From: Pseudomonas maioricensis
GTDB lineage: Bacteria > Pseudomonadota > Gammaproteobacteria > Pseudomonadales > Pseudomonadaceae
Assembly: GCF_022790535.1 (NCBI RefSeq)
Contig: NZ_LOHG01000001.1
Location: forward strand, 530,951-594,950
Length of the DNA stretch: 64,000 nt
Reading direction: 5' to 3'
Positions within the stretch are counted from its first letter, which is position 1. The number at the start of each line of letters is the position of its first letter. Of the stretch, positions 38,747-45,741 are shown piece after piece. The notes beneath the pieces were generated by a model. That model was not told the origin of the DNA, ran no database searches, and saw nothing but the letters and a program-made list of their open reading frames with translations. A program made the position numbers and the translations under genes.

Positions 38747-40798
38747 ATGAACCATGAGCGAAATAAAGCGATAGCCCCGTCTTTGGTAAAACCAAAAATA
38801 CCCGTCGTCGAACAAACAGGTAAAGGTGGGCTCGGCGTTGCCGAGCTTAGAAAAAACCCACCTGAAGATGTCATTGTCACCGCTCCGCTGTTATCGAGTG
38901 TGGCGCTTGGGTCAACGCTGGTATTGTTTTGGGACGGTGTTAATGTTGATTCTTACATATTGAACGAGGATCAGCAGGCGACAGGTCTTATTATCTTCAA
39001 TGTGCCACCGGGACAAATTCTGGATGCCGAAAATTCTGAACTTGTGTATGAGATCTTTACGCCGGTCGGGGGCAACCCTGTCACATCATTTCCCGGCTAT
39101 ATCCGCGTCAATACCAAGGTGCCCGGGAATCCGGCGCTCAACTCGACCGAGCCGATCAATCAGGCTTTGACACCGCCCGGTAATATCCCTACACCTATCA
39201 CTGATGCCATCGCTGAAAATGGTATCAATGTCATTATTGCGCCCTGGTTGCCCGCGACTCACATGGAGGTAGGTGATGTCCTGACTTTGACCTGGGGGCA
39301 GACAAAAATCACCTTGCCGCCGTTAACGGTGGCAGATCTGAACAAACCGATTACGGTGCATGTCAGCAAGGAAGTTATCCTTGCCACGTCCAATACCTTG
39401 GGGCTGAAAGTCTTTTACGACATTCGCGATAACGTCGGTAATTGGTCGTTGATGTCCCCGGCGACCAGTGTTGATGTCGAAGCTGGCCCTAACACGCTAC
39501 CCGCGCCGAGAGTTCAGGAGGCCTTGGGTGATAAAGACATAAACCTGGCCGAACTTGGCGTACAAAATGCGCATGTGGATCTACCCGTTTATTCGGGATG
39601 GACTGTTGGAGACCAAGTTAAAATCTACTGGTTCGGGACCACACAAGGCGGTGTCGAGGTCAATGAGACTGACACTTATCAGATGAAAGATACTGATGAA
39701 GGTTTTGTGGTGACCCGGGAAATACCTAATGCTGCGGTAGTCGCTATTGCTAACGGACGTGCCATTATCTATTACGAAGTCAACGGGGTCAGGCGCTCCA
39801 AACGACTGGCCATTACTGTCAGCGGTGTGGTCCAGAAACTTCCCGCGCCTGACGTCCGGGAGCAAGTGGGTGGTGTACTTGATCCCGCCAGTGTGCCGGC
39901 TGCGGGCGCCACGGTAGTCGTTAAACCTTATCCGGGGATGAGCAGCGCAGACCAGATCGTGATTTATTGGGTCGGCAAAACGGCGGGTGGCGACACCACT
40001 CACTTTACCGGTCAACAGCCCGGTAATGACCTTTCTCAGGAGGTCATATTCAGAGTGCCCAAGGTTACTCAGGTTGACCCGTTGGCAGGGGGTACTGTTG
40101 ACGTTTATTACACCGTTATCAGTGGGACTGGCACTCGGGATTCGGCGACCCTTCCTTTAAGTGTCCGAGCGGTATCGCCGGGACTGGACTTGCGCAAGCC
40201 TAGAGTACCGAAGGCCTACGGCGACGGCACACGTCTTAATTTCGACTCGGCTATGTACTACGATGATTACTTGTCGGTGATCGTCAACTTTACGGGGATG
40301 GCCATTGGGCAACGCGTGCAACTGCGCTGGGCGGGGACCGTGGTCTATTTGTCCGCAAACCAGCCTGTGGAGTTTGTAGGCGATATGGAGTTTCGGATCC
40401 CTCGTATGGAGGTAGTCGATGTCATCGGTCGATCCGCCACGATGACCTACACCGTAACACTTGCCAACGGAACTGTAGCAGGGCCATCAGATGCATTAAC
40501 GCTCAGCGTCGATACTCAGACGTATGACTTGATTCCCCCGGTGATTTCTGCAGATAACTCAATTGTCACACTGCGGTATACCGACATGCATGCGCCTCAT
40601 ACAGGCCGGATTCGTTGGGAGGGCATCGTTAAGCACGATACGGACGAACAGGATCTGGACACTCGGCCTGAGGAGTTTCGCATTCCTATCAACTGGGTCA
40701 CTGAAAACCGGGGGCGTGAAGTGTTGATCAACTACACGGTGTATAGAGGGGAAGGCAGACACTTGATCTTTTCCAGGGTACTTAGAAAAACGCTTTGA
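38747..40798 (+). CDS. Ig-like repeat protein B, no signal peptide
   Basis: 683 aa from ATG 38747; ATG 38735 is equally possible and neither has a strong ribosome site. About six modules with the same plan as protein A: GSTLVLFWDG, GDVLTLTWGQ, GDQVKIYWFG, ADQIVIYWVG, GQRVQLRWAG and TGRIRWEG, followed in the later modules by an EFRIP segment and a G..V.Y.V strand. No signal peptide, anchor or catalytic motif. Paralogue of protein A (duplication then divergence). The exposed Trp-Gly strand in each module suggests a binding or structural scaffold, which is inference. Confidence 0.75.
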   Translation: MNHERNKAIAPSLVKPKIPVVEQTGKGGLGVAELRKNPPEDVIVTAPLLSSVALGSTLVLFWDGVNVDSYILNEDQQATGLIIFNVPPGQILDAENSELVYEIFTPVGGNPVTSFPGYIRVNTKVPGNPALNSTEPINQALTPPGNIPTPITDAIAENGINVIIAPWLPATHMEVGDVLTLTWGQTKITLPPLTVADLNKPITVHVSKEVILATSNTLGLKVFYDIRDNVGNWSLMSPATSVDVEAGPNTLPAPRVQEALGDKDINLAELGVQNAHVDLPVYSGWTVGDQVKIYWFGTTQGGVEVNETDTYQMKDTDEGFVVTREIPNAAVVAIANGRAIIYYEVNGVRRSKRLAITVSGVVQKLPAPDVREQVGGVLDPASVPAAGATVVVKPYPGMSSADQIVIYWVGKTAGGDTTHFTGQQPGNDLSQEVIFRVPKVTQVDPLAGGTVDVYYTVISGTGTRDSATLPLSVRAVSPGLDLRKPRVPKAYGDGTRLNFDSAMYYDDYLSVIVNFTGMAIGQRVQLRWAGTVVYLSANQPVEFVGDMEFRIPRMEVVDVIGRSATMTYTVTLANGTVAGPSDALTLSVDTQTYDLIPPVISADNSIVTLRYTDMHAPHTGRIRWEGIVKHDTDEQDLDTRPEEFRIPINWVTENRGREVLINYTVYRGEGRHLIFSRVLRKTL

Positions 40799-40816
40799 GT
40801 GCTCGCGGTCGTCTAG

Positions 40817-40850
40817 TAACTCCAGGGACGCATCAGCGTCCCTGGAGTTA
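40817..40850. terminator. Bidirectional stem-loop between convergent genes
   Basis: TAACTCCAGGGACG at 40817-40830 pairs perfectly with CGTCCCTGGAGTTA at 40837-40850 (14-bp stem, 6-nt loop). Placed between the stops of the Ig-like gene B and the convergent lipoprotein gene, where a shared terminator is expected. No clear T-run on either side, so strength is uncertain. Confidence 0.6.
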
Positions 40851-40859
40851 TGAAATGAC

Positions 40860-41777
40860 TCAGGGAATAGGGATAACCTGGTCACCAGCTAAGTACCTGA
40901 AGGTTGCCTGACTGGCCGGAGTTCCAGGAAGCCATAGAGAAATAATCGGCAGTGAAATCCCCGTCGCACTTTTAAAATCCCGTTGATCATTTTGTGCATC
41001 AATCAAACCTTGCGGCGTGCTATTGACGTAAAAGAATGCCTCCAGAGGTAGCACTTTCCCCAAGCCGTCCTGCCAGACTGCTAATCTGAGCTCATTCTGA
41101 GTGGCGAACGATTCAACGTTGATTAATGCCATCCCTTTTATCATTGCATCAAACGCGGCGGCGGCGCTGTCATTCAGTGCGTCCCTGACATCAAACCCAC
41201 ACTGGGCAGCACGCGTGCTGCCACTCGCTCTAAAGTGGTTGTACCAGGCTGCTGCCGTATAAATGCCCTGGGCCTGGCAAGCTGCGCTTCCCGGGATACC
41301 CGTATATGCGCCACACCCCTTGTTTACTCTGGCGGAGGTGCCTGCATCCAGTGGGAACGCACAGAGAATTTCCGGGGTGATTTTATTCCCGGCGTGGTAA
41401 ACCGGCAGGAAGATATAACCGTTGCTATAGCCGTATGCTAACTTTTGATATTTAGAGTCTTTTCTCAAGTAGGAAAAGGAAACACCGCCAGAAGTGTGGT
41501 TGGCCGGGCTATTGTCCCAGGAATGACGACCAGCCTTATAGCTGGTGCCGCGTATCAAAACCCCATTGCAAAGAAACGCCGGTCGCGAAGGCGCGCCACA
41601 GGTGACGGCCGTATCGGCATACCGGTTGGTTAAATGACGCTGTGCATCTTCGCCAATGCCTGATATACCGACCGCTTGTAACTCGGGTGTTCGCATTGCG
41701 GTTGGCGCGTCGTTAACAGCGGTTGAAGTACAGCCCACGAGGGCCAGACTGAGGAGTAGGGAGTGTAATTTTGTCAT
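40860..41777 (-). CDS. Single-module halovibrin-like lipoprotein
   Basis: 305 aa from ATG 41777 with GGAG 9 nt upstream. Lipoprotein signal MTKLHSLLLSLALVGC, lipobox LVGC. One module with the same ordered blocks as each half of the protein at 31242-32906: AFLCNGVLIRGTSY, W, GGVSFSYLRKDSKY, GYIFLP, CAFPLDAGT..GCG, NELRLAVW, LPLEAFFY. I recall it as halovibrin HvnA/HvnC-like. V. fischeri halovibrins hydrolyse NAD outside the cell; whether this one does is untested. Conserved Cys pairs fit an exported protein. Confidence 0.72.
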   Translation of the reverse strand: MTKLHSLLLSLALVGCTSTAVNDAPTAMRTPELQAVGISGIGEDAQRHLTNRYADTAVTCGAPSRPAFLCNGVLIRGTSYKAGRHSWDNSPANHTSGGVSFSYLRKDSKYQKLAYGYSNGYIFLPVYHAGNKITPEILCAFPLDAGTSARVNKGCGAYTGIPGSAACQAQGIYTAAAWYNHFRASGSTRAAQCGFDVRDALNDSAAAAFDAMIKGMALINVESFATQNELRLAVWQDGLGKVLPLEAFFYVNSTPQGLIDAQNDQRDFKSATGISLPIISLWLPGTPASQATFRYLAGDQVIPIP

Positions 41778-42174
41778 GTTTAATACTCCAGAAATGTAGC
41801 GAGAGGACATCCCGTCGCTAACTAATTCTGGAGGTAAAGTTAAAGAATAAACACTGTAAGGAATGGCAGTTTTAATAGGATTTCGACGTTGAAAATTCTC
41901 ACTGATTTCGAAGTAATCTAAGCAAGATAATTAGCCGCCTTTAGAGGCTACTTCCTCATTAAATGGGTGGGCGGGTGTTCGGATAGTGCAGGGCGCGCGC
42001 GTCTAAACCCTTGGGCAACAGGATTATGTATCAAGGGTTTGGTAAAAGCCGACAGCAGAACACCACGCCGAAATAACTGAAGCGTTGATTATTTCCAATG
42101 GGTCTTATTGCGTGCGCGGTGTTAACGCTGCCGGCCGCTAAACTTCCTATGCACTAATCAACGTGAGTGTCCCT
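41778..42174. other. Intergenic region, nothing recognised
   Basis: Nearly 400 bp between the halovibrin-like gene start and the BRO-N gene stop. Low-GC near the lipoprotein promoter, GC-richer toward BRO-N. No ORF, repeat or hairpin I can support. Confidence 0.5.
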
Positions 42175-42684
42175 TTAAAAAATCCGCCGTAACCCCTCCC
42201 ACCATCCACCCACACGGCCAGCCCCCAATTGATCCCGCCTGGGCAACAAACACGGCATATCCCGCAACCGGATCCACGCCTCATCCTGCCAATGCACCAC
42301 GTTCAATTCGCCGGTCTGCCACTCCAATACCCCAGGCGTCGGGCCGTTGTGGCTGTCCGAATTCGAGGCGTATCTCAATCGTGGCAGTACGCTGTAGGTC
42401 AGCCATTTGCGCAGCGGTAGATTGGCCGGGTTCGGGTGGTAGACGAGCAGGGCGTACACCGCAGACTCGCTGACCATCAGGGTTTCTTTCGCTTCGCCGT
42501 AGTAGCTCATCAGCACGTTGCGGCGCTGGTCGGGGGCGAGTTTTCGGGTGAAGCGTTCTTCGAGAAACAGGCCCATCATGCGGCCCAGATCCCGTGCGCA
42601 AAACCACGCCTGGCGGTCGATGAGCAGGCCGTGCAAGTGATATTTATGGCGGTTGAACACCATGGGTTCTAAAGGTGGTTCCAT
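42175..42684 (-). CDS. Orphan BRO-N domain protein (phage antirepressor-like)
   Basis: 169 aa. N-terminal BRO-N fold: VMFNRH-like strand (MVFNRHKYHLHGLLIDRQAWFCARDLGRMMGL) then SESAVYALLVYHPNPANLPLRKWLTYSVLPRLR, the conserved second half of the domain. The C-terminal ~50 residues are Trp/Arg-rich and unfamiliar. BRO-N proteins act as antirepressors in phages, but no phage gene, integrase or repressor is nearby, so this is a domesticated or leftover gene. Ribosome site upstream of ATG 42684 is poor; ATG 42663 is an alternative. Confidence 0.78.
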   Translation of the reverse strand: MEPPLEPMVFNRHKYHLHGLLIDRQAWFCARDLGRMMGLFLEERFTRKLAPDQRRNVLMSYYGEAKETLMVSESAVYALLVYHPNPANLPLRKWLTYSVLPRLRYASNSDSHNGPTPGVLEWQTGELNVVHWQDEAWIRLRDMPCLLPRRDQLGAGRVGGWWEGLRRIF

Positions 42685-43224
42685 TGCTGTCTGTCCGTAT
42701 TGGCTTTATTGAGGGACCAAAGGCGTCGGGAGCTAAGAACACCATCAAGAAGTGCCGACATATTCCCCCGAAGGGTCTTTTATTAGCCGACTCCCGACAT
42801 AACAGACATGCAAAGGCATTATGCGCCCGCGATAAACGAATTTATCGCGGGCACAAAAAAACCGCTGGCTGTCGTGGCGGGTAACGCTTGATAGAGTTCT
42901 TAGGCTCACGGCGCGCATGATTGGGCAGGCGGTTTTGGGCGTAAATGCTGGCACGTGTGTGTGGATGTGACCGACGGCGTGAGCCGAGTGATTTTCACAG
43001 GCTCTGTGACGCGACAGCCCGCCAGTACCGTGGCCTCCCCAAGTGGCGAGCTTGATAGAACAAAACATGACGCCCCGGGCGCAGCTCATTGCCGAAGAGT
43101 CTAGCGATAGTCCGATTTGATCATTCCCAGGCGACAGTCATCAACGATACTGCAAGTTGCTCACCCTTCGCGCTGACATAAAGCAGTTGTCAGGAACTCT
43201 GCCATTAGCCAATGCAGGTGAACG
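42685..43224 (-). other. Long structured leader region upstream of the BRO-N gene
   Basis: 540 bp without a convincing gene. On the minus strand, the direction of BRO-N, a 114-codon open frame (43089-42745) exists but is rich in His, Arg, Cys and Ser with no ribosome site, more like structured non-coding DNA. It contains GCTTGATAGA twice (about 42888 and 43049) and the strong hairpin at 42825-42852. Similar leaders before phage antirepressor genes can encode regulatory RNAs, which is a possibility only. Confidence 0.4.
42825..42852. other. 12-bp perfect hairpin with UUCG loop
   Basis: GCCCGCGATAAA at 42825-42836 pairs with TTTATCGCGGGC at 42841-42852. On the minus strand the loop is TTCG. 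A run of seven T lies on the 5' side of the stem on that strand, not the 3' side, so it is not a standard terminator for either direction. The arm resembles REP cores. Confidence 0.65.
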
Positions 43225-43871
43225 ATGCACACCTACTCCGAACACTCCACTTATATCCCGGTCGCGATAACCCGCGTGGTTGACGACCGCTGCAACTCTC
43301 TCGCGAACCCCGGTACTGCTTATCACCCCAGCCTGATGTTTTTTGGCCAGGGACCCTCGAACAGAACGGTTTTCATACTGGATCATGGTGAACTGGCATG
43401 GACCACTGTGGTGGTGGGGGTAGGCGCCTGGACCAAGACCTGTACTGCTTCGAAAGGCCTTCATCGCTTTAGCGTGTGCACCAGTGACGGCGATATATCG
43501 CCGGTCTGGGAGGTCACCGTTGAGGTACCGCGCCAAGTAAAACCGCCGGTTAGCTTCATGTCTTCGGACCGCGAGATCTATCGCATTGAATGGTGAGCCA
43601 ATGGATAGCCAATCACGTTCCAGTACGTCTCTCGCGGTACCTGCTATTACAGGCATCGTGGACAGTCAGAGCAACCCCAGAGGTCGAAGTAACCTACCTT
43701 GCCCTTATCGATGAGCAGGGCGCTCTTACATTCGAGGACAAGCTGGAATGCGGATTCGACTAAGCCGCCTGGCAGGCGGTTGTCAGCCCGGATCGCCGGA
43801 TCAGATCGTTGGTGCTGACTGTCAAGCCGGGTACAGACTGGCTGTATGTGGATAACTTCACCTTTGCCTGA
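43225..43871 (+). pseudogene. Decayed fragment of a large Ig-like repeat protein
   Basis: Pieces of one protein in three frames. 43225-43593 reads one Ig-like module, VVDDRCNSLANPGTAYHPSL..VFILDHG..GAWTKTCTASKGLHRFSV, matching the usual Pseudomonas form (VxDSKGNxIxNGGTTxDTSVxLTG..VEILDG..GxWTxTxTGLxxGxHSFxA). About 43637-43678 starts a second module (VPAITGIVDSQSNP) in another frame. From about 43683 to the TGA at 43869 a third frame gives a C-terminal end (LVLTVKPGTDWLYVDNFTFA) with one in-frame TAA. So it carries frameshifts, a stop and probable internal deletions. It lies just before rlmJ at the island edge. Confidence 0.75.
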
Positions 43872-43945
43872 ATAGGCTCACCGGGCAGTTTGACCTGATC
43901 TGAACTCTGGCTTTTGCTAAACTGCGCAGCCTTCGAGGAGCTGCC

Positions 43946-44782
43946 ATGAATTACCGTCACGCCTTCCATGCCGGCAACCACGCCGATGTACTCAAACACT
44001 TGATCATGACTCGCTTGTTCGCCCTGATGGCGCGCAAGGAACAGCCGTTCGCCTACATCGACAGCCACGCCGGGCTGGGCCTTTACGATCTCAAAGGTGA
44101 TCAGGCCATCCGAACTGGCGAATACCTGGAAGGCATCGCGCGACTGTGGAATGCGCCGGACTTGCCTGCATTGGCGGCCGATTACATGCAGTTGCTGCAT
44201 GACATGAACCCCGATGGTGAACTGCGTTACTACCCCGGCTCCCCGGAAATCGCCCGCCGTTCGACTCGCGCCAATGATCGGGTGTTGCTCAACGAGAAGC
44301 ACCCGGAAGACGGCCGCTTGTTGAAAGAGAACATGAAAGGCGACCGTCGTGTGGCTGTGCATCTGGGCGAAGGCTGGCATGTGCCGCGTGCGCTACTGCC
44401 AGTCGGTGAGAAGCGGGCAGTGTTGCTGATTGATCCGCCGTTCGAACAGCTCGACGAGATGAAACGCTGCGCCGTTGCCCTGAAAGAAACCATCGGCCGT
44501 ATGCGCCAGACCGTCGCTGCCATTTGGTACCCGATCAAAGACCCGCGTCTGCTCAAGCGTTTCTACCAGGACCTCGCAGAAACCGGTGCGCCGAAGCTGC
44601 TGCGTGTCGAGCTGTATGTCCACCCGCTGGACACCCCCGCCAGCCTCAATGGCTCAGGCCTGGTCATCGCCAACCCGCCTTGGGGCCTTGAAGAAGAACT
44701 ACGCGAGTTGCTGCCGTATCTGGCACAGAAGCTGGGTCAAACCAAGGGTGACTGGAAGATGGATTGGTTGATTGCGGAGTGA
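43946..44782 (+). CDS. rlmJ: 23S rRNA (adenine2030-N6)-methyltransferase RlmJ
   Basis: 278 aa, the usual length. Family start MNYRHAFHAGNHADVLKH and catalytic motif LLIDPPFEQ (D/N-PP-F/Y for N6-adenine transfer) are present; SAM pocket near YIDSHAGLGLYDL. ATG has GAGGAGC upstream. First gene of the core block to the right of the island. Confidence 0.96.
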   Translation: MNYRHAFHAGNHADVLKHLIMTRLFALMARKEQPFAYIDSHAGLGLYDLKGDQAIRTGEYLEGIARLWNAPDLPALAADYMQLLHDMNPDGELRYYPGSPEIARRSTRANDRVLLNEKHPEDGRLLKENMKGDRRVAVHLGEGWHVPRALLPVGEKRAVLLIDPPFEQLDEMKRCAVALKETIGRMRQTVAAIWYPIKDPRLLKRFYQDLAETGAPKLLRVELYVHPLDTPASLNGSGLVIANPPWGLEEELRELLPYLAQKLGQTKGDWKMDWLIAE

Positions 44783-44810
44783 TGTGTTTAAACGGCTGCG
44801 GTAATACTGG

Positions 44811-44886
44811 GTAGGAGCGAACTTGTTCGCGAGGCGATGTTCCTGATTACGCAAAACAAAAGCCTCGCTAACAAATTGCCTAACCC
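44811..44886. repeat. Degenerate REPIN downstream of msrA
   Basis: Left arm GTAGGAGCGAACTTGTTCGCGAGGCGATG is intact, right arm (GCCTCGCTAACAAATTGCCTAA) is eroded. The same left arm occurs at 45613, on the other side of msrA. Confidence 0.7.
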
Positions 44887-44888
44887 AA

Positions 44889-45551
44889 TCAATTCCCCGC
44901 GAGACTCGGCGGCATGCAAACACCCGTCCCGCCAATCCCGCAATAGCCTTGCGGATTCTTCGCCAGGTATTGCTGGTGGTACGCCTCGGCAAAGAACACA
45001 GTTGGGGCTTCTTCGATTTCGGTGGTGATTTCACCTAGCCCGGCTTTGGTCAGTTCAGCCTGATACACCGCTGCGCTTGCTTTGGCGGCAGCCAGTTGTT
45101 CTGGTGTAGTGCAGTAGATCACCGAGCGGTATTGCGTGCCGATGTCGTTGCCCTGGCGCATGCCTTGAGTCGGGTTGTGCAGTTCCCAGAACTGGGTCAG
45201 CAGTTCGTCGTAGCTGACTTTTTCCGGCTCGTAGACCACCAGCACGACTTCAGTGTGGCCAGTCAGACCGGAGCAGACTTCTTCGTAAGTCGGGTTAGGC
45301 GTGAAGCCACCGGCATAGCCGACGACGGTGCTGACGACGCCGTCCCGTTGCCAGAAGCGGCGTTCGGCACCCCAGAAGCAACCCAGACCGAAAATAGCGA
45401 ATTCCACGTTTGCGGTGAACGGGCCCAGTAGCGGGTTGCCGTTGACGAAGTGGGTATCCGGGAGGGCCATCGGCGTTTCGCGGCCAGGCAGGGCTTGTTC
45501 AGCGGTAGGGAGTACGTTTTTGTTCACGAGAATTTCCGAGCGTAGAGCCAT
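44889..45551 (-). CDS. msrA: Peptide-methionine (S)-S-oxide reductase MsrA
   Basis: Repairs oxidised methionine. 220 aa from ATG 45551, with AAAAGG upstream; five residues more are open. Catalytic GCFWG motif (about residue 50) and C-terminal resolving Cys in [13 protein letters not shown]. Next to dipA, as in P. aeruginosa (PA5018/PA5017 from memory). Confidence 0.96.
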   Translation of the reverse strand: MALRSEILVNKNVLPTAEQALPGRETPMALPDTHFVNGNPLLGPFTANVEFAIFGLGCFWGAERRFWQRDGVVSTVVGYAGGFTPNPTYEEVCSGLTGHTEVVLVVYEPEKVSYDELLTQFWELHNPTQGMRQGNDIGTQYRSVIYCTTPEQLAAAKASAAVYQAELTKAGLGEITTEIEEAPTVFFAEAYHQQYLAKNPQGYCGIGGTGVCMPPSLAGN

Positions 45552-45610
45552 GAACCTTTTCCTCATGGTGGGATGCGGGCGGGCCGCGAAGGTAATCAGG
45601 GCGCGACTCC

Positions 45611-45680
45611 CGGTAGGAGCGAACTTGTTCGCGAGGCGATGTCAGTTTCGCCGTCTCGCCAACAAGTTGCCTCCTACCGA
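45611..45680. repeat. REPIN upstream of msrA
   Basis: Arms CGGTAGGAGCGAACTTGTTCGCGAGGCGA and TCTCGCCAACAAGTTGCCTCCTACCG, imperfect. Shares its left arm (about 30 bp) with the element at 44811, so msrA is bracketed by two copies. Confidence 0.78.
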
Positions 45681-45741
45681 GGGCGGCGTGATGTCAGTTA
45701 GCAGCAAGTGTGCCCCAAACAAGCGGGCAGGGGGAAGCCTG

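Noticed and set aside
36641..40798. Possible CRISPR or tandem DNA repeats in the Ig-like genes
   Set aside because: Repetition is at protein level and diverged; no direct DNA repeats of constant length with spacers.
42745..43089. 114-codon minus-strand frame upstream of BRO-N as a gene
   Set aside because: Biased composition (His, Arg, Ser, Cys), no ribosome site, includes a hairpin with a T-run. Kept only as a possible structured leader.
30966..43945. Prophage
   Set aside because: Only BRO-N is phage-like; no integrase, capsid, tail, lysis or repressor gene is present.
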